Assembly: GCA_965240325.2 (NCBI GenBank)
Contig: OZ251239.1
Coordinates: 558,001-622,000, forward strand
DNA: 64,000 bases
DNA from: Rebecca billardiae RCC1528
Taxonomy: Eukaryota > Haptophyta
Direction: 5' to 3'
In this document: positions 1-9,037 of the stretch, piece by piece
Numbering within the stretch: the first letter of the stretch is position 1
Layout: each line of letters opens with the position of its first letter
Translations under genes and position numbers: made by a program
The notes under the pieces: model-generated
What the model was told of the DNA's origin: nothing
The model's database searches: none
The model's input: the letters and a program-made list of their open reading frames with translations, nothing else

Positions 1-1076
1 GCGTGCTCCGCGCGTACACCGAGGTGCACACCGAGGCGTGCACCAGCGTCGCCTTCCACGGCGGCGACCGCCGGGCGCTGCTAAGCGGCTCGGTGGACGG
101 CCTGCTCTGCGTGCTCGACACCGAGCGCGAGCCGAGCGACGACGAGCTGGTGCGCAGCGTGTGCAACCCGGGCGACGCGGTCGTCCGCGCCGGCTCGTTC
201 GACGGCTGGCCCCCCGCGCACACCAGCGCGCACGCGTACTGTGTAAGTGGCACGGAGGTGGTGAGTGCCTGGGACCTGAGCAGCGGGCTTCGCCGCGCCG
301 AGTGGGCCAACCTAAGCCGCTCGGCGCTGCAGCTGCTCGCCGAGGCGGAGGAGCCCGGCGCGGGCGCGCCGCGCGCGCACGGGCCCGCCGCCGACTACAT
401 CGTCGACTGCGTCCACGACGCGCGCGCGAGCGCGCCGCTCGTCATCGTCGCCGGCACGCACGGCGGCGAGCTGCGGCTGCTTGCGGGCGGTGCGGCGGGC
501 GGCGAGGCGCGAGCGCTCGGCCGGCTCGGGCTGGGCGGCGCCGAGCCTGCGAACGGGCACGGCGCGAGCGTGCGCGCGTGCGCGTGGGTGCCCGCCGCCG
601 CGCGGCTGCTCACCGCGGCCGAGGACGGGCGGCTGTGCTGCTGGCGAGGCGACGAGCTGCTGGCCGAACCGCCGGGCGCGGAGGAGGCGGCGGAGGCGGC
701 GGAGGGCGCGGAGGGCGCGCCGGCCGCGCGTGCGACCGGCGCGGCCGACGCTGGTAGGGCGGAGCGCGCTGCGGAGCACCACGCCGACGCCGAAGCCGAC
801 GCCGACGTGGAGCACGCCGGCCGCCGGCGCGCGGCCGGGGCGCGGCAGCTGCCCACCGCTCGGCAGCGCGCGGCGCGCAGCGCGCTGCGCGCCTCCGCCC
901 GCGGACCCAAGCTCTCGCGCGCCGCCGCGCTCGCACTGCTCGCCGAGTGCCGCCCCGCGCACGTGCGCGCGGTGACGCACGAGCGCTACGGCGCGCGCAC
1001 GCACTGGCTCGGCCGCGTGCGCGCGCTGGCCACGCGCCACCGCCGCCGAGCGGACGCGCTCTTCGACGGGCTCTGA
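1..1076 (+). CDS. WD-repeat protein, WDR89-like, 5' end outside window
   Basis: The frame (codons from position 3) is already open at the window edge, so the N-terminal half is missing; it stops at TGA 1074-1076. WD-type strands are visible in order: 'LLSGSVDGLLCVLDTE', 'VVSAWDLSSG', 'LVIVAGTHGGELRLL' and 'LLTAAEDGRLCCWRGDEL'. The first, followed by an acidic stretch and 'VRSVCNPGDAV', resembles the WDR89 family. After the last blade comes a low-complexity Ala/Glu/Arg stretch and a basic C-terminus. WD propellers are protein-binding scaffolds; no catalytic role is implied. The assignment to WDR89 rather than another small WD protein rests on this one motif. No intron is needed in the visible part. 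Confidence 0.7.
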   Translation, partial: VLRAYTEVHTEACTSVAFHGGDRRALLSGSVDGLLCVLDTEREPSDDELVRSVCNPGDAVVRAGSFDGWPPAHTSAHAYCVSGTEVVSAWDLSSGLRRAEWANLSRSALQLLAEAEEPGAGAPRAHGPAADYIVDCVHDARASAPLVIVAGTHGGELRLLAGGAAGGEARALGRLGLGGAEPANGHGASVRACAWVPAAARLLTAAEDGRLCCWRGDELLAEPPGAEEAAEAAEGAEGAPAARATGAADAGRAERAAEHHADAEADADVEHAGRRRAAGARQLPTARQRAARSALRASARGPKLSRAAALALLAECRPAHVRAVTHERYGARTHWLGRVRALATRHRRRADALFDGL

Positions 1077-1563
1077 TCTGCGCCGTCCGCGCCGACCAAT
1101 CACGTCCGGGCACTGACTGGGCAGGCTGCGTGCGCTCACATTGAGCATACCGGTCCGACGCCATTAAGTGTGGCTCAGTCGCAGCATGCGCACTCTCATG
1201 CCTCAGTGATCCAACGCCAACGGCAGTCCGGTGCTGCGGGCTGGCGGCCTGTAACGCTTCAGACTCATGTCATGGCCAGATCAAGCCGATTGGGTACTCA
1301 TTCGATCTATATGATCATGCGTTATGATGACAACTGGAACTGTATTTTACCCGCCAATTTTGAATACAATGATGATGATATACGTAGTTATTCTTACTTG
1401 CACGCCCATACGCATATATATATATGTATAATATATGCTACTGTTGGAACCCTGACGTGCTCTCCTATTTCGTCATAAAGCTTCTGATGTATTTGACCCA
1501 TGGCGTTTTCCAATAGTATCGATTACAAGTGCCGTTGGACCTAGTCGGTGGAACCGGCGGGAG
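1077..1563. other. Intergenic, AT-richer, no gene seen
   Basis: Composition drops sharply from the GC-rich coding sequence on both sides. It contains a short TA run (about 1414-1436) and no convincing frame. It probably holds the 3' flank of the WD gene and the promoter of the nucleoside hydrolase. Confidence 0.6.
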
Positions 1564-2990
1564 ATGCTGATCTTGCATGGGAACCCTGAAAGAATATACC
1601 GATCTCACGGCTCACCACCGCAACTGTACCCGCACCGACGCTCGTGTTGCCGCAGCGCGATGCCGAGCCCATTGGCCTCGCGGCTGCACCGGCTGAGCTG
1701 GCCATCGCCACCCGAGCTCGTGCTCATCTCCGACCCGGGACCTGACCCCGACGACGTCAAGGCGATCCTCATCGCGGGCACGCTGCACCGCCGCGGCATC
1801 GTCGCGCTCAAGCTCGTCGTCGCGAACGGCGGCGGCGAGCAAGTGCGCGCCCGCGCCAAGCTGGCGCGCTGCCTGCTCGACGCGATCGGGGCGAGCGGGG
1901 TGCCGGTGGCCGTGGGCAGCAGTGGTAGATCATACCAGCCAGTCGCGCACGAGTACCGCCTCGACGGCTTCGACGCCGTCGACGAGGCGCGGCTCGAGCC
2001 CGACGGGCACGCGGCGCTGTGCGCGGTGCTCCGGGCGGCGCGCCCCAAGGCGCTGACGGTGGTGTGCATCTCGAGCCTGCGCGACTTTGCGGACCTGGTC
2101 GCCACGCACCCTGCGCTCGTGCTCGCCAAGCTCGAGCGCGTCGCCGTGCAGGCCGGCCTCGAGTACGACGAGGCGGCGGCGCGCTGGGTCGCCGACACGT
2201 CCACCAACAACAACTTTGACGTGAGCGCGGCGCAGGCGGTGTACGACTTCTGCTTCGGGCGGGGGCTGCCGCTCACGGTGGTGAGCCGGCACGCGGTACC
2301 TCTGCTCCCCATGCAGCTCGCCCGCTCGTTCGCCACGCGCACGCACTCGCCCGTGATGCGCTACCTCGCGGACGCGCAGTTCCTCGGGCTCGAGGGCCTC
2401 TGGCAGAAGCTGTGCGAGGGCAAGCTGCCCGCGCGCTGCTCCAAGGCGTGGTACTTTGAGACGTTCTGCGGCGTGGGCGCGGAGGCCTTCGATGCGGCGG
2501 GCCACGAGCGCCTCGACGGCACCGCCGACATCGTGCCGCACCTCAACGGCTACATCAAGCCGTACGACGGTGCGGCCTGCGGACCAGCGTGCGCCCCACA
2601 CCCCACCCTCGGAGCGTGTGTGTCGCGTGCCCGCCTCGCGCGCGCACGCACCCGCCTCGCGCTCGTGCTCGCGCGCGCGCACGCGCACCGCCCTTGTGCG
2701 CGAGCGGCGCCGCGCGGTCGCACCACATTCCCGATCCCATCCGTTCACCGCCGCTCACCGCCGCGCCGCCGCGGGGTGCGCGCTCTCTGCGCGGGGCGTG
2801 GTGTGCCGCAGTCGTCACGCTGATGAGCGCACTGCCCGGTGCGCCGTCGGAGCCGTTCGCGCGCTGCGCCCGCGCCGAGCTGCGGCTCTCGCCGTCCGCA
2901 CCGGCGGCGGCACACGCGCTCTTCCTCAGCGCCGAGCACGGTATCGGCGCGGAGCCGGTGATTGACACGCTGCGACACGTGTATCGTGAG
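1564..2990 (+). CDS. Inosine/uridine-preferring nucleoside hydrolase-like protein
   Basis: Expected to hydrolyse the N-glycosidic bond of a nucleoside, releasing base and ribose. Exon 1 runs 1564-2569; a second in-frame ATG at 1660 is a plausible alternative start. The Asp-rich metal/ribose signature of the family is clear ('LISDPGPDPDD'), followed by 'VVANGGGEQVRARAK' and a typical alternating body. An intron 2570-2811 (GTGCGG...GCAG, phase 1) restores continuity: 'PYD' joins 'VVTLMSALPGAP', and the next exon (from 2812) continues through 'LRHVYRETH' near 2990. I could not place the stop codon: the frame stays open into the next gene, so the 3' end given is approximate. It may be a separate gene ending in a further exon, or the N-terminal part of a fusion with the downstream membrane protein. 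The family call is good; the gene limits are not. Confidence 0.65.
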
Positions 2991-3185
2991 ACGCACCGCG
3001 CCACGCGTCGTCCGCGCCGCGTGCCGCGCCCTCCCGCGGCGCCGCCGCACGCGCTGCACAGCGGCGGTCTGGGCCTCACCTGCGCTGCACGTGCGCCCTC
3101 TCCCGCGGCGCGCGCCGCTGTCGGTGCGCGCGCAGACGACGTCGTGCTCGTCACGGCGCCGCCGCTCCCCGTCAACCGCCATCTC

Positions 3186-5306
3186 ATGGATGAGCCGGTG
3201 CGCAAGAACTCGCGCGAGTTGAACCGGAGTGCCCTGCCGCCTGCCACGCTCGAGCCCGCCGCCGAGCGCGCGGACACTGAGCTCGGTCTCGGCGTACCCA
3301 CGAGCGCGCCGCCAGGAGTGTCGCGGCAGACACTCACCGGCGCGCGCCACGCGGCGCGCGGCATGGCGAGCACGGCCAAGGGCCGCGCGCCCTCGGCGCG
3401 CGCCACGCACGCGCCCGGCGACGACGTGCTCGAGCCGGAGGCCATCGTGGCGCTGCTCGACGCTGCGCTGACGGACGCACACGGCCGGCTGCAGCAGGTG
3501 ACGCGCGTCGCAGCGGTCTGCTCCGTCCTTCTCTTCGCGCTCGCGGCGAGCCTGTGGGGCTGGGCCGTGTTCGTGCCGCCGCCGGCCGAGGCGGGCATGG
3601 CGGGTCGCTCGTCCCGCCAGATGGTCGGGGTCGTGAGCGGCACTGGTCTGGTCCTCAGCATGGTGCTTGCGGCGCTCGCGCTGCAGCCAATCGCATCGCA
3701 CGCGAGCGCCACGACCGCGCTGGCGCTCGTGATTGCGGTCGGCCACGTCTTCCTGGTGATCTCTGTGCTGCAGCTCATGCTGGCGCAGCTGCGGCACGAG
3801 CCGGGCTCGATCGCCTTCTGCGGCGGCGCGCCCACGCACGCGATGTACGTGGCGAACTCCGCGCGCCTCTGCAGCGCGGCGGTCGTCACCACCGGAGGGC
3901 TCATGTTTCTTGGCGGCACGTGGGCGCGCTCGCACGCGCTCGACGGCGCGCGGCGGCAGTCGATGCGGCTGCGCGCGCTTTGGGCAATCGTCGTGGTGGA
4001 GTTCGTGCTGGTCGCGACGCCGACCGCTGTGATCATCTTCGCGCGCTGCGTGCACGAGCGCGAGGCGGGCGTCTGGCAGGACGCCGCCCTGCTGCCCGTC
4101 ACAGCCGCGCGCGCGGTCGTCACGCTTGCGCTGTGCTCGGCTTTGCTCGCGCCGCACGCGCGCACGCGCGCCCAGGCGCTGCTGGCGTGGACCGCGTGCG
4201 CGCGCCGAGACGCCGTGGCTGTCGCGCTTGCACCGCTCGTGGGCTTCGGCTCGGCCGAGGCGGTGGAGCCGGCGAGGCTCGTGCCGGAGGCGCTGCGCGC
4301 GCTGCACGGTGTGCCGCTCGACTCGCGCTTGCTCCGCGTGCTGCGGCTGCGGCACACGCCACCCGCCGGACACGCCGCCGCCGTCGGTGGGTGGCGCGCG
4401 TGGCTGCCCCGAGTGGCGGGGCGCAGGGGCGACGCCCGCGTCCGTGCCCGCGCCGCGCCCGCGCTCGTCGCGCCGTTCAGCGCCGGCGATCTGGACGTCG
4501 TGGCCGCCGAAGTCAACGAGCGCGCGACGGACTCTGCAACAGTGTCCGCGGATTCGGCCCACGCCGCGACGCAACGGCACTCGGGCCGTAAGCTCGCGAG
4601 CGCGGCGCGAGGTGTGCTGCGCCGTGGCTTCAGCCTGGCGTCGCGCGTCGCGACCACGCGCGTGGACGTGGTGGACCGTGCGCAGCAGCCGCACGCAGTC
4701 GACTGGCTAGTCGTGCACTCGCGCGCCGACGAGCCAGACGCGCGGCTGCGCGCGCTGCGCGGGTGGGCGCGCGCGCACGCGGCGCGCACGGGCGCAGCAC
4801 CGACGGTGTGGCTCGACGAGCTGTGCGCCGACCCGATCCTCGACGCGCGACAGCAGCTCGCGCACGAGACGGTTGCCATGTGCCGCGCGCGCCGGCTGCT
4901 CTGCCTCGTCGGCCCGCGCTTCGCCGAGGACGTGGGCTGCGTCGGCAGGCTGGTCGCTTGGCGCGCGAGCGGCGGTGCCGCCGCCGACGTGGACGTGCTC
5001 GTCGTCGGCGCGAGCGCCGAAGCGCGCCGCGCCGTCGTCTCCGCCATCGACGCGTTCCACGTGATGTGGACGAGTGCCTCGCCAGGCGGCGCGCCCGAGC
5101 CGCGCGGTGGCGCCGGCGACGCGAGCCGCGCGCTTGCGCACGCCATCGAGCTGATGACCGTCTCGCGCGCCAACGCGGAGGTGCGCGCGCTGCTGCCCGC
5201 CGTGCAGCGCGTGGTGGCGGAGATGGGCGACGAGGCGGAGTCCGACTCGATGCAGCACCAGCTGAGCATCACCGCCGCCGCCGCCGCCGCCGAGGCCCAC
5301 GGATGA
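3186..5306 (+). CDS. Six-TM protein with C-terminal TIR-like domain
   Basis: From the ATG at 3186 the product is 706 residues. About 105 polar residues precede six hydrophobic segments (first about 107-130, 'VCSVLLFALAASLWGWAVFV'). A soluble region from about residue 505 contains 'VDWLVVHSRADEP', 'VWLDELCADP' and 'LLCLVGPRFAEDVGC'. That pattern is the TIR-like fold often seen as 'W-D-C-D ... L-L-GP ... C-V-L' in algal and oomycete proteins. TIR-type domains are interaction modules or NAD-consuming enzymes; nothing here decides which. The C-terminus has an Ala run. The frame is open without interruption from the second exon of the nucleoside hydrolase upstream, so a single fused product is possible. 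I chose 3186 as the first ATG after the hydrolase homology ends. The domain call is by motif only. Confidence 0.55.
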   Translation: MDEPVRKNSRELNRSALPPATLEPAAERADTELGLGVPTSAPPGVSRQTLTGARHAARGMASTAKGRAPSARATHAPGDDVLEPEAIVALLDAALTDAHGRLQQVTRVAAVCSVLLFALAASLWGWAVFVPPPAEAGMAGRSSRQMVGVVSGTGLVLSMVLAALALQPIASHASATTALALVIAVGHVFLVISVLQLMLAQLRHEPGSIAFCGGAPTHAMYVANSARLCSAAVVTTGGLMFLGGTWARSHALDGARRQSMRLRALWAIVVVEFVLVATPTAVIIFARCVHEREAGVWQDAALLPVTAARAVVTLALCSALLAPHARTRAQALLAWTACARRDAVAVALAPLVGFGSAEAVEPARLVPEALRALHGVPLDSRLLRVLRLRHTPPAGHAAAVGGWRAWLPRVAGRRGDARVRARAAPALVAPFSAGDLDVVAAEVNERATDSATVSADSAHAATQRHSGRKLASAARGVLRRGFSLASRVATTRVDVVDRAQQPHAVDWLVVHSRADEPDARLRALRGWARAHAARTGAAPTVWLDELCADPILDARQQLAHETVAMCRARRLLCLVGPRFAEDVGCVGRLVAWRASGGAAADVDVLVVGASAEARRAVVSAIDAFHVMWTSASPGGAPEPRGGAGDASRALAHAIELMTVSRANAEVRALLPAVQRVVAEMGDEAESDSMQHQLSITAAAAAAEAHG

Positions 5307-5748
5307 CGGAACTGACGTCTGACGACAGTCTTGCAGAGTCGCGCGGCGGTGCCTCAGTGCCGCTGGCTGTCCGTCTTAGCGGCGCCACGACTCAGGCCCC
5401 CCCCCCCCGGCATGGGCAAGGCCCGAGTCCGCCCGCCTGGTTGGTGGGCGCCTGGGCGGTGGGCCGGTGGCTCTGATACCTACCGGTACCGATTTACCGG
5501 TGCGTCCGGTATCTTTCTGGAGCCCAGTTTGAAGTTGAGAGCCCTTCTACAGTTTACAGTTTACTACAGTTTACTAAGATAAGAGACGCACACAGCTCAG
5601 GCAGGCGAGATTCCTACCTGTGTCGTTAAATCATAGAATGAGTATGGGGGTATTAAAACCCCCCCTTTCATTCCTTTGCGCACACACTACACAGGGTGCC
5701 GCAGTGCGGCAGTGGCGCAGTCGGGCCCTCGCTGTCGAGGAGATCGTG
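5307..5748. other. Intergenic with poly-C tract and short direct repeats
   Basis: It contains a run of about 11 C near 5398-5409, a GGTACCG-type stretch near 5480-5510 and three close copies of 'CAGTTTACT/A' around 5551-5577. It is the likely promoter of the glycosyltransferase. No coding sequence is supported. Confidence 0.5.
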
Positions 5749-7470
5749 ATGACGGGTGGGCTCGGGTGCAGGCTGGCGTCAGCTACGGCGGGCGAGGTCA
5801 CTGGGGCGTGCAGGTGGCGTTTCGTGTCGCTGGTACGAGTATTCGCCGCCGCCGCGCTGCTTCCCGCAACGACGGCCGTCGTCAGCCACCGTGTCGCCGC
5901 CGTCGACGCGCTCCGTGATGCAGTCGTCGCGTGTGAGCGCCGCGAGCAAGAGGCGGTGCGAACGTGCGTGCTGCCGAGCCTTGCGAGCCTCGGCCTGAGC
6001 GACGGAGCTCATCGCAGTTGGACGCCCAAGCTTCAACGGTTGTCATGGGTATATGGCACGCCTTTCGGAGGCCTCGGGCTCGAGCTCTTCATGGACTTGC
6101 CAACGTGCAAGCAAGGCAGAGACGGACTCAATGGCGACTGCGCACAGTTTGCACCAGCAGAGCGCCAGTCGAAACGGGTTGGCCTCCTCACGTCGCATCC
6201 TTGGGGAGACAACTTCCAGCACTTTCACATGGAGCAGCTCCCGGGGATCCACTTCTATTACGCACTGCTGCAGCACGCGTACAACAGCATGGTTGCAGGT
6301 GGCGCGAGCTCATCAGACAAGCACAAGAACTCCGAAGGACGACGAGGGCCCGAGTTGCACCTGCTCTTCGTCAACAAGGCTGGGCGGAAGAACGAGAATC
6401 AGACTCTTGCCGACGTGGGGCCTTCTGCATGGCAGCGCGAGGCGATGGAAATGCTGGGCATCCCAACTAGCCTCATCAGGGGCTGGCCGCCAGCACAGCG
6501 ATGGCTTATGTGGAGGGCAGTCTGGACGGGCACGACCATCACCGCGAGTGTGCGTACCGCTTCGGTGCAGCCCTTCTTGGCCGAGACGATAGGCCGACTC
6601 AACTTCGGGGCTCGAGCTGAGTTTGAGCGTTCGTGGGACGCCCAGGCAGGAGCTGGGCAGCGCCCACCTGCTGCTACTACCGACGGCGAGCTGTTCTACG
6701 TGACTAGGGGCAAGAGCAAGCGCACTGTCGCCAACGAGGCCGAGCTGATCGCTGCGCTGCGTCCGCTCGGGTTCCGCGTGGAAGACTTCAACAAGCACAC
6801 ACTTCGCGGCCGCGCAGCGATGCTTGGCCGCGCACGCCTCGTGGTCCACCCGTACGGCGCTGGCGTTGTCAACATGGCCTATTCGTCCTGCCCGCACACT
6901 CGCTGGCTTTTCATCTGCGGCTTGTTCTGCCAATGGGAAGTGCCGCACATCTTCGCTTCGATAGTGGGCACAGCGCAAGCGCGCGTCGTGCAGGCGAACT
7001 ACTCGAGCTTGGCGCAGAGTGATGAGCACGAGCGCGCAGCGCTGGCGGCATTGCACAACAAATGGGCCATCACTCACCACCCGTTCCACGTGGACGTCCC
7101 ACAGGTGGTTCGTGCAGTGCAACGCATGCTGGAGGAGCAGGAGAGGGGCAATGCGACCGCCTCGTCATCGTCATCATCGTCGGCTGCTACGCACCCAAGG
7201 ACGCATGCAAACACTTCCGACGAACAGCCATCGCGGCGCATGGGCCGTCATCCAGGCTGCAGCTGGAGCTTGCCAGGAGCTTCCTCCGAGTCGCCACCGC
7301 GCTCATCTCTGCCGACTTCAACAGCACAGTGGCAGGAACTCTGGGACCAGCAAGACTTCCCGGGCGAGGCCCAGCCACCGAAAAAGGGTGACACCGAGTG
7401 GACAAGAGCTCTAAAAATCGCAGAGGAGGCCGCACGCATCCAGGAAGCAGCACGACGCGGCGGGCACTAA
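5749..7470 (+). CDS. GT61-type (DUF563) glycosyltransferase, membrane anchored
   Basis: Predicted type II Golgi glycosyltransferase, 573 residues from the ATG at 5749; upstream in-frame ATGs exist (5638). An N-terminal hydrophobic stretch ('LVRVFAAAALLPATTAVV') would anchor it. The catalytic region shows the family pattern: 'HFHMEQLPGIHFYYALL' early, then 'LFYVTRGKSKRTVANEAEL', a 'LGFRVEDF' segment and 'ARLVVHPYGAGVVNMAY', the counterpart of the 'G-HGAG-N-F' motif (here PYGAG instead of HGAG). A Ser-rich low-complexity stretch (SSSSSSSS, near 7160-7185) and a polar tail follow. The donor and acceptor sugars cannot be read from sequence; GT61 members include xylosyl- and arabinosyltransferases. 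One exon. Its GC is lower than that of its neighbours. Confidence 0.7.
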   Translation: MTGGLGCRLASATAGEVTGACRWRFVSLVRVFAAAALLPATTAVVSHRVAAVDALRDAVVACERREQEAVRTCVLPSLASLGLSDGAHRSWTPKLQRLSWVYGTPFGGLGLELFMDLPTCKQGRDGLNGDCAQFAPAERQSKRVGLLTSHPWGDNFQHFHMEQLPGIHFYYALLQHAYNSMVAGGASSSDKHKNSEGRRGPELHLLFVNKAGRKNENQTLADVGPSAWQREAMEMLGIPTSLIRGWPPAQRWLMWRAVWTGTTITASVRTASVQPFLAETIGRLNFGARAEFERSWDAQAGAGQRPPAATTDGELFYVTRGKSKRTVANEAELIAALRPLGFRVEDFNKHTLRGRAAMLGRARLVVHPYGAGVVNMAYSSCPHTRWLFICGLFCQWEVPHIFASIVGTAQARVVQANYSSLAQSDEHERAALAALHNKWAITHHPFHVDVPQVVRAVQRMLEEQERGNATASSSSSSSAATHPRTHANTSDEQPSRRMGRHPGCSWSLPGASSESPPRSSLPTSTAQWQELWDQQDFPGEAQPPKKGDTEWTRALKIAEEAARIQEAARRGGH

Positions 7471-9037
7471 TAATTGGGACTGCTCAGTAGTGGGGTCGCG
7501 TCTTTTTGCGCGTTGACGTGCAAGCGGGCGTCGCTCTTCGCCACGCGCAACAGGTCCTCATCGTCTAGCAGCCGACTCAAGTTGGCTGCTGCGGCACAGC
7601 CCGTGCTCACGCCCTGCGCGCCAGATCCAACGCTGGCGCGGACACCGCGCGAGGATTCCCGAGACGTTTTTTCGCCCGATTCGCGATTGCTGCCCTCGTC
7701 GTCTCGTGTGCAGGTCGAACGAGGTCGAGGACCAAAATCGACCAGCGTGGAGCCGGTACGCCGGCTCGGCGCCGTCGGCCCACCGAATCGTGTGACCCGT
7801 GGGGCGACCCTCGCCAGACTTGCACGGCGAGCGCTCGCACCGGCCATAGCACCAGGCGCTGCGCACGATGGCAACCTCGCGCGATCCACCGGAGCGCGTC
7901 GGGCTCGGTGCGGAAAGGCCCTCATCACGAGGTGTCTCGCGGGCGGGAAGCGCCATCGCACGCGCCGGCGGGGCAAGATTTGGCGCGGCCATCATTCTGA
8001 ACACCATCACCGGAATCCACGACGGCGGCTCCTCTGCAGGGACGCGGGGCGCATGCAAATCCGTTTGCTACACCGAAGCCCACGTCCGGCCTGCATGGCG
8101 TTGATGGTGGCCAATGCGACGGAAGCGCAGCGCAAAGAGCACCTCCCGGGTCTGTCGTCGTGGCAGGAAGCGCATCTTGGCGAGTCGGCGGCCCTCGCCG
8201 CAGCGCGACACAGACGAGCCAATGCTGCCATCCGCAGAGATGTCACGGATGAAACGGCCGAGCGTGCAACATTTTTGCGCCATCCTCCTCCATGGCACGG
8301 GCGCTGCGGGACGAGGCGGACGTCGTCAAGCTGTTGGCAGATGCGCTGCGATTCGTGTACTTGCTCGAGCAGCTCGTGCCCACCCTCGATCGCGAGTTGT
8401 ACACGCTGTCGCTGTGCGCACGCACGCACCACCAACAACTCCTCGTGCCGCCGAACACGCGGGTGCCTGACCTGGTCCTGTCGCGCGGAGCGGCGAGCAC
8501 CGACGACCGCTAGCTTGGACGTGGACGCGCTAGTGCGCAATATCCGTAGTACTACTCTGAACGAATGAATACAGCATATATATATAATGATGGCGTTGCC
8601 ACACGTCACTGTCACTATACTAGCTGCCGACGAGCCGTATTGCTTAATTAATGTCTAAATGACCGACAACAGCGGGCCCGAGGCCGTCGAAAATCCGTAG
8701 CTACAATAGTAATAATACATATATATTATTTAATATATATATATATATATCGGAACCACAGGCTCCACAGCAGGCACAGACGCGACGGCCCGCAAGGACA
8801 ATATTGCGACAGCACTATCTGGCACGGCCCGCCGCCCCCCCCCGCGGGCCGGCCCCCGCCCGCCTGCCGCCAGCAGGTGGCCGCCAGCAGGGCAATATAT
8901 ATATATATATATACTACGTGCGCGAGTGCCATTATCAAGCGGCGGGCAGTAGGCGGTGACCACGACTACGCCACGGTGGCCCGCAGTGGCCGCACCTCGT
9001 GACCTCGTCCGAGCCTGAGCCGCTGAGGTTGCCCTGC
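7471..9037. other. Gene-poor stretch with TA microsatellites
   Basis: No intact gene is supported. A possible decayed gene lies at 7868-8513 (listed separately). From 8569 on the DNA is AT-rich, with TA runs near 8728-8752 and 8894-8912, a C-run near 8832 and a duplicated 'GCCGCCAGCAGG' near 8868-8899. Confidence 0.6.
7868..8513 (+). pseudogene. Possible decayed protein-coding sequence
   Basis: Three successive plus-strand frames each look protein-like and abut one another: 7868-8104 ('GGARFGAAIILNTITGI'), about 8095-8290 ('EHLPGLSSWQEAHLGESAA') and 8292-8513 ('ADALRFVYLLEQLVPTLDRE'). This is what a gene broken by two frameshifts, or one with unrecognised introns, would look like. None of the junctions shows the GTGCGC...GCAG introns used elsewhere in the window. 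I do not recognise the family. An alternative reading is chance openness in GC-rich DNA. Confidence 0.25.

Noticed and set aside
2555-5272. Minus-strand frame of 905 codons opposite the TIR-like gene
   Set aside because: Composition-driven: Ala/Arg/Ser/Thr-rich with no motif, while the plus strand has TM segments and a domain.
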